Made by a program: the position numbers and the translations under genes. From Erythrobacteraceae bacterium Alg239-R51 (lineage in GTDB: Bacteria > Pseudomonadota > Alphaproteobacteria > Sphingomonadales > Sphingomonadaceae): 64,000 bases of DNA. The stretch covers positions 1,798,001 to 1,862,000 of the forward strand of contig CAMZOI010000001.1 in assembly GCA_947331495.1 (NCBI GenBank), in the 5' to 3' direction. Of the stretch, positions 52,231 to 63,500 are shown piece after piece. A model generated the notes under the pieces. That model had not been told where the DNA came from and ran no database searches. It worked only from the letters and a program-made list of their open reading frames with translations. Position 1 is the first letter of the stretch; each line of letters begins with the position of its first letter.

Positions 52231-52496
52231 TCTCTCTCGACTGGGCCAGCTTGGTCGGTTTCGTCGGCACTGCCTGCATTATCGGTGCCTATGCGTACCT
52301 TACCTTCAACGACAGGCCGAACCCGTTCGTCCTCCACGGCACCAATCTGACCGGTGCAGCATTGCTGACGGTTTCTCTTCTCGTTCACACCAATTGGCCC
52401 AGTCTCGTACTAGAAGGATTCTGGGCAGCTATCGCCATCTTCGGTATTGCCAAGGCGATCCGCACCGGTCGCAGGGCGCAGGAGCGCGAGGCATGA
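52227..52496 (+). CDS. CBU_0592 family small membrane protein
   Basis: 89 residues with three hydrophobic helices (WASLVGFVGTACIIGAYAYLTF, LTGAALLTVSLLV, VLEGFWAAIAIFGIAKAI) and the family sequence FVLHGTNLTGAALL. Overlaps aroA before it and cmk after it by ATGA each, so all three are translationally coupled. Function unknown. Confidence 0.85.
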   Translation: MISLDWASLVGFVGTACIIGAYAYLTFNDRPNPFVLHGTNLTGAALLTVSLLVHTNWPSLVLEGFWAAIAIFGIAKAIRTGRRAQEREA

Positions 52497-53128
52497 TTAT
52501 CGCCGTCGACGGACCTACCGCATCGGGCAAGGGCACCATCGCCAGGGCCCTGGCGGCGCATTTCGCCCTTCCCCATCTCGATACGGGACTGCTTTACCGG
52601 GCAGTGGGTCGGCAGGTGTTTCTCGATGGCGGCGATCCCGACGATGGCGGCGATGCCCTCGCCGGATGCGCATTTCCCGATAGTCGGCTGCAAGACCCCC
52701 ATCTGCGTGACGAGTCCACGGGCGGGCTCGCCAGCCGTGTATCGATCCATGCCGGTGTCCGGCAGGCGCTCTTCGATCGCCAGCGCGCTTTCGCGGTGCA
52801 GCAAGGGGGCGCAGTCCTCGACGGGCGCGATATCGGCACTGTGATCGCGCCCGAGGCGGAAGCCAAGCTGTTCGTGACTGCCAGCGTGCAGACGCGCGCG
52901 CATCGCCGGTTTCTCGAAATGCGTGAACGCGGCGTGCAGATAACGTTGCTCGAAATCGAAGACGATCTGCGCCGTCGTGACGAACGCGATCGCAACCGCG
53001 CAGTTGCTCCGCTGATACCCGCCCCTGACGCGATGGTCATCGATACCAGCGCGCTCGAACGGGACGAAGCAATCAAGGCAGCCATCCGCGCGGTCGAGGA
53101 TGCGTTGGGCACGACGGGCGACGGGTAA
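52493..53128 (+). CDS. cmk: (d)CMP kinase
   Basis: Phosphorylates CMP and dCMP. 211 residues, P-loop GPTASGKGTIARAL at the N-terminus, LDTGLLYRAVG (nucleotide site), LDGRDIGTVIAPEAEAKLFVTAS and RRRDERDRNRAVAPLIPAPDA with the lid arginines. Start overlaps the previous stop. Adjacent to aroA and rpsA, the usual proteobacterial arrangement. Confidence 0.96.
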   Translation: MIIAVDGPTASGKGTIARALAAHFALPHLDTGLLYRAVGRQVFLDGGDPDDGGDALAGCAFPDSRLQDPHLRDESTGGLASRVSIHAGVRQALFDRQRAFAVQQGGAVLDGRDIGTVIAPEAEAKLFVTASVQTRAHRRFLEMRERGVQITLLEIEDDLRRRDERDRNRAVAPLIPAPDAMVIDTSALERDEAIKAAIRAVEDALGTTGDG

Positions 53129-53295
53129 CTTTCCTACAGCAGCATCATCTGTCACCGGTGGCGCTGTGCCCGCCTGTTCGATGCCCTCCGCCCCCGGTGG
53201 TTCCAATGTGGATAGTCCCTGCCGAAGCCCCGACTTTTTTCTCCTCTGGACGGTGTAACAGGCGGTCCATGTCTCGGATTCAGGACTGCCGATGC

Positions 53296-53324
53296 TTGTC
53301 ATTCACGCCGTTTTCGCCTATGGG
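53296..53324 (+). promoter_or_regulatory. Probable rpsA promoter within a 368-base gene-free leader region
   Basis: TTGTCA (53296-53301), 17 bases, TATGGG (53319-53324). The gap 53129-53496 has no gene; between this promoter and rpsA lies a leader of about 165 bases with a nested hairpin (CCCGT at 53404 with ACGGG at 53433; TGCGCA ATAG TGCGCA inside). Confidence 0.45.
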
Positions 53325-53496
53325 CGCGCCTGTTCTCTCAATCTTACGGATTCGAAGGACCCGAGCGATGGCATTCGGCCCCGCGCGGCATCGGCTTTCT
53401 TGCCCCGTTAGCCTGCGCAATAGTGCGCAGAGACGGGTAAAGACCCCGGAAAAACCGGCGGCCGGTAGCAAAACGATACGTTAGGACTACTCACAT

Positions 53497-55200
<1,704 letters not shown>

Positions 55201-55272
55201 TCCTTCCTTGAACCTCGGATTGCCGGGCCGGCGCTTCCTGCCGCACTCGGCGCCCGAGTGATGAAACGAAAG

Positions 55273-55308
55273 AAAGGCCCGCTTGCCAGACCCGGCAGGC
55301 GGGCCTTT
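55273..55308 (+). terminator. Rho-independent terminator after rpsA
   Basis: 15-bp stem with one G-U pair (AAAGGCCCGCTTGCC at 55273-55287 with 55294-55308), loop AGACCC, ending in CCTTTCCT. Lies 72 bases after the rpsA stop; symmetry at the stem ends (AAA/TTT) could make it bidirectional. Confidence 0.85.
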
Positions 55309-55341
55309 CCTATGTCGGATAGAGGGCCTACATTGCCTGGC

Positions 55342-56097
55342 ATGCTACAGATCCATCAATTCCCGTGCCTGTCCGACAATTACGGTTTTCTGCTCCACGA
55401 ACCCGACAGCGGTGAAGCCGCCGCAATCGATACGCCCGATGGTCAGGAATATCTCAAGCAGGCCGATATTAAGGGTTGGCGGATCACGCAGATCTGGAAC
55501 ACGCATTGGCACCCTGACCACGCGGGCGGGAATAAGGCGATCATTGAAGCAAGCGGAGCCAAGGTCGTGGCGCCGCGCGAGGTCGAGAAGCTCTCCACGA
55601 TCGACACCATCGTCGGCGACGGGGACATTGTCACACTCGGGCGACACCAGGCGCATGTGATCGATGTGTCGGGCCACACCAATGGCCATATCGCCTATCA
55701 CCTGCCCGATGACGGGATCGCCTTTGTCGGCGACAGCGTGTTCGCGCTGGGGTGCGGACGGATGTTCGAAGGAAAACCGCAGCAATTCTGGGACAGTCTC
55801 GAACGTATCCGTCAACTGCCGGCCAGTACCACTCTTTATTGTGCCCATGAATATACCCAGGCGAACGCCAGGTTCGCGCTGCACGCAGACCCGGACAATG
55901 CGGCGCTGAAAGAATATGCGCGCGAGATCGATGCCATGCGCGAAAAGGGCGAGCCGACTGTTCCGATGCAGCTCGGCCGCGAGCTGGACACAAATCCATT
56001 TCTGCGTGCGGACAAGGCGCCCATGCGCGAACGATGGGGCGGCACGACGCCCGCGGAAACCTTTGCGGCGCTCAGGGCAGCCAAGGACGATTTCTGA
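55342..56097 (+). CDS. gloB: Hydroxyacylglutathione hydrolase (glyoxalase II)
   Basis: Hydrolyses S-lactoylglutathione in methylglyoxal detoxification. 251 residues from ATG 55342. Metallo-beta-lactamase metal motif NTHWHPDHAGG, further ligands in VSGHTNGHIAYH, FVGDSVFALGCGRMFEG and CAHEYTQANARFA; the C-terminal helical domain has NPFLRAD, which contacts glutathione. Three bases separate it from the next gene. Confidence 0.95.
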   Translation: MLQIHQFPCLSDNYGFLLHEPDSGEAAAIDTPDGQEYLKQADIKGWRITQIWNTHWHPDHAGGNKAIIEASGAKVVAPREVEKLSTIDTIVGDGDIVTLGRHQAHVIDVSGHTNGHIAYHLPDDGIAFVGDSVFALGCGRMFEGKPQQFWDSLERIRQLPASTTLYCAHEYTQANARFALHADPDNAALKEYAREIDAMREKGEPTVPMQLGRELDTNPFLRADKAPMRERWGGTTPAETFAALRAAKDDF

Positions 56098-56101
56098 AGC
56101 C

Positions 56102-57109
56102 ATGAAGGCCGTAACCGTCCGGAAACTGTCGCCCGATCTCTCGGGCGTGCAGTTGGCCGAGATGGCGCGCCCAAGCGGCGAGGTTCTGGTCCGGGTGCGT
56201 GCAGCCTCGCTCAATTACCCCGATCTGCTCATGACGCGGGGCGACTACCAGTTCAAACCGGATTTGCCGTTTGTTTCCGGACTGGAAATGGCGGGTGAAG
56301 TGGTGGAGGCCGATCCCGGTTGCGGCTTTGCGGCGGGCGACCGGGTGATGGGCGGCGCCAAGGCCGGCGCATTTGCCGAATATGTCGCCCTGCCCCCCTC
56401 GTCGCTGCGTGCGATCCCAGCAGGGCTCAGCTTCGCGCAGGCAGCCGCGATGGGCGCAGCGTATCATACGGCGTATGTCGCCCTGGTCGAACTCGGTGGA
56501 CTAATTGCAGGGCAGACCGTGCTGGTTCACGGCGCGAGCGGCGGAGTCGGACTCGCCGCCTGCGACCTGGCCCAGGCGCTTGGCGCAAGGGTGATCGCGG
56601 CCACGCACAGTGAGAGCAAGATCGAGACGTTGCGCGATATTGCGCGAGCCGACGCCGTGATCCTCAACACCGGGCGATTTCGCGACGATGTAAGCGCGCT
56701 CACTGGTGGGAGATTGTGCGATCTCGTTTTCGACCCGGTGGGCGGGGATGTATTCGACGAAAGCACGCGCTGCGTCGCGTTCGGCGGAAAGCTTCTGGTG
56801 GTGGGCTTTGTCGCCGGTCGTATCCCTGAAATCGCAGTCAACATTCCACTGATCAAGGGATTTTCGGTGGTCGGTGTTCGCGCCGGCGAATATGCCCGGC
56901 GCTTTCCCGAGCGAGGCGAGCGCATTGCCGCCGAAATCGACAGGCTGGCACGGTCAAGCAAGATCCGCCCTCATATCGACCGCGTTCTTTCCCTCGACCG
57001 CTGGCGCGAGGCCTTCATCGCGATGGAGCGCGGAGAGATCATAGGGAAGATCGTGCTCGAACCTTCAGGCACGACCGAAAAGGGCGGCCCCGTGGGACCG
57101 CCCTCTTAA
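56102..57109 (+). CDS. Zinc-independent NADPH:quinone oxidoreductase
   Basis: 335-residue medium-chain dehydrogenase without zinc ligands. SLNYPDLLMTRGDYQFKPDLPFVSGLEMAGEV at the N-terminus and the NADPH motif LVHGASGGVGLAACDLAQALGA identify the quinone reductase branch; GSLVVLGF-like LLVVGFVAGRIP follows. ATG 56102 lies 4 bases after gloB. Its last codons (KGGPVGPPS) are part of the terminator hairpin at 57081. Confidence 0.92.
   Translation: MKAVTVRKLSPDLSGVQLAEMARPSGEVLVRVRAASLNYPDLLMTRGDYQFKPDLPFVSGLEMAGEVVEADPGCGFAAGDRVMGGAKAGAFAEYVALPPSSLRAIPAGLSFAQAAAMGAAYHTAYVALVELGGLIAGQTVLVHGASGGVGLAACDLAQALGARVIAATHSESKIETLRDIARADAVILNTGRFRDDVSALTGGRLCDLVFDPVGGDVFDESTRCVAFGGKLLVVGFVAGRIPEIAVNIPLIKGFSVVGVRAGEYARRFPERGERIAAEIDRLARSSKIRPHIDRVLSLDRWREAFIAMERGEIIGKIVLEPSGTTEKGGPVGPPS
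57081..57106 (+). terminator. Terminator hairpin embedded in the 3' end of the quinone reductase gene
   Basis: AGGGCGG (57081-57087) pairs with CCGCCCT (57098-57104), with CCC/GGG continuing inside, then CTTAAAT. The stem uses the last codons of the gene and ends just before the TAA. The T run is poor, so termination may be weak. Confidence 0.5.
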
Positions 57110-57128
57110 ATACTCATCGACGTACGAA

Positions 57129-57704
57129 TCAGATCCCGGCGATGACCTTGTCGGCCAGGGCCTTGTCGGCGGAGGCATCGTGCTTGGCAGCAATCAACTT
57201 GCGGCTGGCTTGTGTTGCCGCAGACACCGCACGGTTGCGCACGTCCTGCACCGCTTCACGCTCGGCAGCGGAAATCGTATCCTCGGCCATACGCTTGCGT
57301 CGCTCGACCATCGCCTTGCTGTCCGCTTCTGCCTTGTCGAGGATCGACACCGCTTCGGTCTGCGCATTGGCAAGCATCGCCTCGGCATCCTTTTCGGCTC
57401 CGGCGACCTTGTCGGCATATTCCTGCCGCAGCTTCTCGGCCTCGGCACGAAGCTGTTTGGCCTCGTCAAGCTGCTCACGGATTGCCGCAATCCTGCCGTC
57501 TAGACCACCGGCAACGGTCTTGTGAACCTTGGCCCCGAAGAACGCGATGGCCAGCAGCACGAGCATCGAGATCGAGACCACCTGATAAGGTGCCAGACCC
57601 CATAGTTCGGGTTCGGCATGCACCGCCCCTGCACCGTCGGGCTGTTCGACGATGGCTTGCGATGTATCGGTCGCAATGACTTCGGGAAGATCGGGATTAG
57701 CCAT
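57129..57704 (-). CDS. atpF: F0F1 ATP synthase subunit b
   Basis: Peripheral stalk of the ATP synthase. 191 residues: about 38 polar residues, one membrane helix (YQVVSISMLVLLAIAFFGA), then a long charged coiled coil (EQLDEAKQLRAEAEKLRQEYADKVAGAEKDAEAML). The pre-helix part is longer than in E. coli b. Start overlaps the b' stop by 8 bases. Order a-c-b'-b is that of alphaproteobacterial F0 operons. Confidence 0.93.
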   Translation of the reverse strand: MANPDLPEVIATDTSQAIVEQPDGAGAVHAEPELWGLAPYQVVSISMLVLLAIAFFGAKVHKTVAGGLDGRIAAIREQLDEAKQLRAEAEKLRQEYADKVAGAEKDAEAMLANAQTEAVSILDKAEADSKAMVERRKRMAEDTISAAEREAVQDVRNRAVSAATQASRKLIAAKHDASADKALADKVIAGI

Positions 57705-58191
57705 GTGCCATCGCCTCCTTCACGGCCTTGGATGCGGTGGGCCTGGTCACGGTAAAACCGGCCAGCCGCGCAACGATGTCCTGCGCCGCTTCGGTCGCGA
57801 CCGCTTCGACTTCGGTCAACGCTGCGGTACGTGCTTCCTCGATCCGCGCCTCAGCCTCGGCAAGTTTCTTGTCCAGCCGCGTCTGGGCTGCCTTTAGCTT
57901 CGCCTCGGACTTGGCAGCACCATCATCCTTGGCCTTGGCAACGATCGCCTGCGCAGCGGCACGGTTCTCGTTCTCGCGTACCCGCCAGGCTTCCTCCTGC
58001 TCGTCGGCAGCATCGCGCGCAGCCTTGGCAGCGGCCAGGTCAGCGGCAATCTGGCCGTCGCGTTGGGCAACCGTATCCATCACCTTGGGAACCATGCCGC
58101 GGCCGATGACAAAGAAGGTAATGCCGAAGAAGACCAGCAACCAGAAGATCTGGCTGGACCATGTTTCGGCAAGCTGTGCTATCTGGGGCAT
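57697..58191 (-). CDS. atpG: F0F1 ATP synthase subunit b'
   Basis: Second stalk subunit, 164 residues. Membrane helix near the N-terminus (TWSSQIFWLLVFFGITFFVI) and an Ala-rich coiled coil (DLAAAKAARDAADEQEEAWRVRENENRAAAQ). Placed directly after subunit c, as b' is in relatives. The b/b' assignment rests on gene order. Confidence 0.92.
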   Translation of the reverse strand: MPQIAQLAETWSSQIFWLLVFFGITFFVIGRGMVPKVMDTVAQRDGQIAADLAAAKAARDAADEQEEAWRVRENENRAAAQAIVAKAKDDGAAKSEAKLKAAQTRLDKKLAEAEARIEEARTAALTEVEAVATEAAQDIVARLAGFTVTRPTASKAVKEAMAHG

Positions 58192-58274
58192 TGCAGCTCT
58201 CGAAAAGCGGGTACGGAAAAACTTACCGCGCCGGCCCGGGGTATTCCCGGACCGGTACGGTATCGGCAGTCAGA

Positions 58275-58502
58275 TCAGGCGACGAAAATCAGGATCATCG
58301 CGACGACGAACGCCAGCAGGCCGAGAAGTTCGGCAGCGGCGAAGCCGATGAACAGGCGGCCCTGCTGGCCGTCTGCGGCACCCGGGTTGCGCAGCGCGCT
58401 CTCGAGGAATGAACCGAAGACGTTACCCACGCCGATCGCGGCCATACCCGCGCCAATCGCGGCAAGACCCGCACCGACAAGCTTTGCAGCTTCCATTTCC
58501 AT
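58275..58502 (-). CDS. atpE: F0F1 ATP synthase subunit c
   Basis: Rotor ring subunit, 75 residues, two membrane helices joined by the polar loop ALRNPGAADGQQGRL. Helix 2 carries the proton-binding Glu58 (FAAAELLGLLAF). AAAGGAG precedes ATG 58502. Confidence 0.96.
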   Translation of the reverse strand: MEMEAAKLVGAGLAAIGAGMAAIGVGNVFGSFLESALRNPGAADGQQGRLFIGFAAAELLGLLAFVVAMILIFVA

Positions 58503-58542
58503 GACAAAACTCCTTTGAAAATCCGTTGGTTGAACTTGAAAC

Positions 58543-59331
58543 TTAGTGAAGGTTCTCGGCGTCGTTGATGTACAATGCCGTGAGCAATGCGAACACGTAG
58601 GCCTGAATGCCGGCAACCAGCAGCTCGAGCGCGCAAATGCCGACCATCAGGATAAAGCTGGGAAGGCCGACGATGAGCCCGAACGTGGCGCCTGCATTGG
58701 TCCCATCGATCACGAAGCTGGACAGAACCTCAAGCAGCACGTGTCCGGCCATCATCGCGACGAACAGGCGGAGGCCGAGGCTGAAGGGGCGCACCATGAA
58801 CGAGATGAACTCGATAGGCGCGATAACCGGGATCATTGGCAAGGGCGTGCCATGCGGAACGAACAGGCTGAAGAAATGCAGGCCGTGCTTCCAGAAACCC
58901 ACGATCAGAACAATCGAGAAGCTGATGATCGCCAGAACGCCGGTAATCGTGAAGTGGCTGGTAAAGGTGAACGGGTGAATGCCGATCACACCGAGCGGGA
59001 GCAGCCCCAGAATGTTCGCGAACAGGATGAACATGAACAGGCTGAACACGTAGGGCACGTATTTGCGCCCGGCCTTGCCGATATTGGCTTCGAGCATATT
59101 GTCGATGAAACCGGTGAAAAATTCCACCATCATCTGCCAGCGGCCGGGAACGAGTTCGCGCTTCATCCCACCGAGGACGAAGGCAAAAAGCACCACGACG
59201 GTAATCGCCATCCACATGGCGGAATTCGTGAAGGCTATGTTATAGCCCGCCAGTTCCCAACCACCCGAACCGGCGAGCGGTTCGATGGTGAACTGGTACA
59301 TCGGATCGACTTTGGCCGGTTCGGCTGCCAC
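58543..59331 (-). CDS. atpB: F0F1 ATP synthase subunit a
   Basis: Stator proton channel, about 262 residues, with five to six membrane helices. The essential Arg lies in PFSLGLRLFVAMMAGHVLL; LGLLPLGVIGIHPFTFTSHFTITG is also typical. The start is placed at GTG 59331 (AAEPAKVDPMYQFTIEPL) by likeness to relatives; ATG 59301 is the alternative. Between atpZ and atpE. Confidence 0.94.
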   Translation of the reverse strand: MAAEPAKVDPMYQFTIEPLAGSGGWELAGYNIAFTNSAMWMAITVVVLFAFVLGGMKRELVPGRWQMMVEFFTGFIDNMLEANIGKAGRKYVPYVFSLFMFILFANILGLLPLGVIGIHPFTFTSHFTITGVLAIISFSIVLIVGFWKHGLHFFSLFVPHGTPLPMIPVIAPIEFISFMVRPFSLGLRLFVAMMAGHVLLEVLSSFVIDGTNAGATFGLIVGLPSFILMVGICALELLVAGIQAYVFALLTALYINDAENLH

Positions 59332-59386
59332 GTCTCTTACGTCCCTAAATCCTGTAACGAACGCCCCGCAAGTGCCCCGGTAGGGG

Positions 59387-59707
59387 TCATTCGTCAGGGC
59401 GCTTGTTTGCCGCGCGGATAATGTTCCTGAAGGCAACGACTATTCCAAGGAACAGTCCAACCAACAGACCCCAGGGGTTGGTACCGGTAAAATAGCCAAT
59501 GGCATAACCGATCACCGTACCGCCGAGTATCCCGCCGAGAAGATCCGCCAGCACCCGGTTGCCACTGCGATAGTTCGCATCGGCTCCCGAGCTTTGCCGT
59601 CGGTTGCGCTGCTCTTCGCGCTGCTGGGCGGCGGCAAGCCGCGCCTCCAGCGCATCGATCCGCGCATCCTCCTCGATGGGTTCTCGTGCAGGCTCGTCGT
59701 CGCTCAT
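59387..59707 (-). CDS. AtpZ/AtpI-like ATP synthase accessory membrane protein
   Basis: 106 residues: a charged N-terminal coiled region (DEPAREPIEEDARIDALEARLAAAQQREEQRNRR) followed by two membrane helices with glycine-rich packing (LLGGILGGTVIGYAIGYFTG, WGLLVGLFLGIVVAFRNIIR). First gene of the F0 operon; such proteins help assemble the c ring and possibly handle magnesium. Confidence 0.9.
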   Translation of the reverse strand: MSDDEPAREPIEEDARIDALEARLAAAQQREEQRNRRQSSGADANYRSGNRVLADLLGGILGGTVIGYAIGYFTGTNPWGLLVGLFLGIVVAFRNIIRAANKRPDE

Positions 59708-59849
59708 GCCATGCTCCTTACTAGGGGGTTGCGCGGCACGGGCACGGACTTGCCCGCCGAGGGCGCCGACCCCTTAGAAGGGGGGTGTCACCGAGTCAAC
59801 AAGCGCCGACGCGCCCGAGGGACGAAAATCACGCTTCCGCGCGAGTTTT

Positions 59850-60242
59850 CTAGGGACAACGTGAATCGCGTTGCGGCGGCGCGCTGGTACGTGTCTGCCA
59901 ACTGCCATCGGGAGCCTGGTATTTTTCGCCCGGTTCGGTTTTCAGAATTGCCTGGCAACCGGCAGTCAACGCATATTCCTCGATGGTAGCATTGGTCGCC
60001 CTAGCGCGTTCGGAATAAAGAGCGCGCCGCTTGATATTGATGTCGTTCACGATACGCTGCAATTCGGGCGTCGAAGCAACGACGATCCCCAGATATCCGT
60101 CCATCTTCTCGCCTACGAGGCCGGCAGAGCGAGCAGAAGCATAAGCAGGATCGCGCTGCGCGTATGCAGGGGCCGCAAGACCGCCAGCGACGGTAGCGAA
60201 AGCTGTGGCGGCAAGCACCACTCGGGTCAGGTTCTTTGTCAT
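59850..60242 (-). CDS. ydbL: YdbL family (DUF1318) periplasmic protein
   Basis: 130 residues with a signal peptide (TRVVLAATAFATVAGGLAAPAYAQ). Mature part has DUF1318 features: ARSAGLVGEKMDGYLGIV, VNDINIKRRALYSERARATNATIEEYALTAGCQAI. In E. coli, YdbL is the periplasmic partner that keeps YnbE from over-assembling, in the YdbH-YnbE bridge. Last gene of the operon here, 11 bases after ynbE. Confidence 0.88.
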   Translation of the reverse strand: MTKNLTRVVLAATAFATVAGGLAAPAYAQRDPAYASARSAGLVGEKMDGYLGIVVASTPELQRIVNDINIKRRALYSERARATNATIEEYALTAGCQAILKTEPGEKYQAPDGSWQTRTSAPPQRDSRCP

Positions 60243-60253
60243 CGTATCATCCT

Positions 60254-60514
60254 TTAGAAGATGTCCGCATTGTCCTCGATCGTATCGCCTGCATCCTGTG
60301 CGAGCCGGTAGATGACTTCCTGGCGGATATTTACGTTCAACTCGATCACTATCGGCTCTTCAGGAGCATTGACCGTAATGCACCCGGCAAGCCCGACCGA
60401 AACAAGCAAAAGCGCAGCCGCCTTTTTGGCGACCGAACCTGCCGGACCCTTGATCAACAAAGAAGTCGCAGGCCCAGCCCGCCCGGTCAAATCACGGATT
60501 CTCATAGCGCTCAC
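60254..60514 (-). CDS. ynbE: YnbE family outer-membrane lipoprotein
   Basis: Up to 86 residues. Hydrophobic segment and lipobox AAALLLVSVGLAGC, then the short mature part ITVNAPEEPIVIELNVNIRQEVIYRLAQDAGDTIEDNADIF, where NVNI-QEV-YRL is the YnbE core. E. coli YnbE lipoprotein stacks as beta-strands onto YdbH to reach the outer membrane. Start GTG 60514 overlaps the ydbH stop (GTGA); ATG 60505 or a later TTG would give a shorter signal sequence. Confidence 0.88.
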   Translation of the reverse strand: MSAMRIRDLTGRAGPATSLLIKGPAGSVAKKAAALLLVSVGLAGCITVNAPEEPIVIELNVNIRQEVIYRLAQDAGDTIEDNADIF

Positions 60515-63500
60515 TCGCTTTCTTGGTCCTGAATAACGGGTTCATTCGGAATGATGTCTTCCGGTTCGATATCGGGTTCGACCTCCTCGGCCGTGATTTC
60601 AGGTCGCAACAATTGCTCGCCATCGTCCGACAAAAGGCCGATCTCGCGCGGGTCGCGGACCGCCGAAGGGTCGTAAAAGGATTTGAGACTGGTCAGCAAC
60701 TTGTAGAACTGCGCGCGGATATTGATCCGGAACTGCAGGGGCAGTCGGGCCAGTCGTCGGGTTATGAAATTGGACGAGGCCCCCTCGCCCTGGCTTACCC
60801 CGTCGAACCGGACCCGAGTGATGATTTCTCCGGTCAAGGGACCTTCCATCACAACGCGCATCTGATTGTAATCGAGGCTTTTCAGCGAATCGAATGCGAA
60901 ATTGGCGATCGGAGAGAGGTCTTCGTATGTCAGTTCGCCGACATAGGAGATATTGCCCCCCGGCGGTCGCGAAATAAGGATGCCCGTATCGATCCGCCCA
61001 TTGCCCATCGCATCGAACACGATCGGCACGGTCCCGTCGAACGTCCCGGTTGCCGAGATGTTTTCAAGGTCCATTTGCGTAACGAACGTGGCGGCATCCA
61101 GACCGACGATTTCGAAGAGATAGCGCCGCTCCTCGCTCGCGCCCAAATTCAGATCGACGTCCCGCAGGATAAGTCGGCCGCCCATGAATGGCCAGGAGCC
61201 GCCGCTGACGGCAAGCACTTCGCCATCGCGCAGCTCGAACCCGACTTCACCGTCGAGCACTTCAATGCCCGGATTGACCGAACCGACGCGGATGGTCTGA
61301 TCCGGCGCGGTCGTCAGGCCGAGAAGGTCGACGAACTCGACCGTTCCCGTGGCCCCGCGAACCGGTCCGAATGCCGCCGCGAAGTCCAGATCCTCGCTCG
61401 AAAACGTGCCGGTGCTGGTGACTTCGCCATCAGGAGACCAAGTTATGCGACCGCTTCCCGTCACGACCCCGTCGACATTCGCGACGACGCCCAGCGCAAG
61501 TCTTGTGAGTTGGTCGGGCTGGAGTTGCTGGTCGAATTCCACGCCAGGAACGTCAAGATCGGCGTAGCCGGAACCTGTCGCAAGATCATGGCGAACGTCG
61601 ACCAGCGTAACGATGCGTTCGCTGGTCGGATTGCGCAGCGTCGCCTGCGCCTCGATCGTATCGCCGAGCAGGGTCAGTGAGCCATCGCTTGAAACAAGTG
61701 GCTCGAACCGGTCCGGTTCTTCGCGGTCGGTCAGGACAAAGGACGCGTCGTCTATCGACAGTCTGCCATCTGAGTAACCCCACCGCCCGGCAAGCTCCGA
61801 TACATCCAGCGGAACACCGTTGAGCCGGACCTCTGCTCCGGAGAATTCGCCCGAGACGCCATTGCCGAAGCGGGCGTCGAGCTCCGAGATGCGAAACTCG
61901 CTGGCGGACGCTATCGGCCCAAGCGAAACGACGGCCTCGCGCGCAGTTACGTCACCCGGATATCCGAAGCCTACAGGACCGCTGGACACGCGTATCGGCG
62001 TGCTTCCAAGCGTTCCGGAAAGGTCTAGAGAGGGCGCACCTGCTGCGACCTGGAGGCCAGCCTCGCCATAGCGCAGGATCGGAAGGCCACGAGGCGGACA
62101 TACCCTGAGATCGCGTCCATCGAGTTGCAGATCGGCCAGTTGCAACCTGTCGAAACCGAACTCGGTGCAATTCCGCCACAAGGCCAGCATACCGCCGGGC
62201 TCCCATCGTCCCGCAAGAGGGACGCGAAGACGGTCGACCGACCCGCCCGGGATCGGTCCGCTGGCGACTGCGCGACCGGAAAAGCCGAACGCGCCAGCCT
62301 CGCCTTGTGTTACCACCAGTTGCGGAATAGCCAGCGCCGACTTCCCTGCTTCGTATCGCTCCATGGCCAGCCTGAAGACCGGATCGCCACCGGAGACCCG
62401 TTCCATGCGCCCAGTGATGCGCGGAAGTCCGGAACCTCCTATCGCAATATTTCCGGCGATGCGTGGCGGACTTTCATCCTGCGCGGCAATCTCCACGCGG
62501 GACAAGGAAGCGATGCGCGCGCCCCCGCCGCCGCGCAATTCGGCAGTGGGTACGACAAGCGAATACCCGTCTGGTGTATAACGTGCCCTCAAATCAGCGC
62601 GCAATGCGCTTCCCCGCGTCTGGGCGCGCAGGGTACTGGCGATGCGGTCGGCAAGCGGAGCCAGCAGCGTGTCCTCTCCGCTACTGGAAAGACTGGCGAG
62701 CGCACCTTCCAACGCTGGTCCCAGACGTAGTCCATTGGCTTCAATTGCGCTATCGAGCTGGACCGAAGCAAACCCTTCATTCGCGCGCAGCTGTCCCTCG
62801 GCTGTTACGACCGCAGCCAGCGCCTGCGAGGTCTGAAGACCACGTCCCGCAAGAGTAAACCGCGCGAGCGTGCGATTGTCGCCCGACCGGCCGCGGATCG
62901 TCCCGGTCAGTGCGCTCAAAACATTGGCTGCGAACCGGGTATTGCCACCGTCGATCCTGGCTTCGAAAGACGGATTTTCAAACTGGTCATTCGTCCGGGC
63001 GTCGAGATTAACTGTGTAATCGCGGATAGCCAAACTTCCGCCGCCGCAGGCGAGCGAAGCCAATCTTCCAGGTCCGGAAAACTCCGGCTCTCCCGTCGAG
63101 CTCGCGATCTCACCGTACAGGGTCGCGCCCGTGGCCTGGCATCCCGCAAATTGGAGCTCCGGCGCCGTTGCAGCGAATATTCCTTCGAAACCGTGGCTCA
63201 GCAATCCCGATCCCGCGATCTTCAACCCGACCGGTCCGTAATCGGTTTCGATCAACCCGCGCCCGTCGCGTATTGCAAGATTGATATTGGGCAACCCGGC
63301 CGCCTCGTCAGTGTCCTGAAAAAGAAGCGTGTCGAGCGATCCGAAGCTCAGCTCGCCATCGCGGTAGGAACCGTAAATCCGCGGCTCGAACAATCGGATG
63401 CCGGCAATCTCGGGCAGGCCAAAACGGTGCCGCAGATCAATGACCATGCGTTCGGCCGTAAAATCAGGATCGTTCGCATCGCCGAGCACAACGTTCGTAA

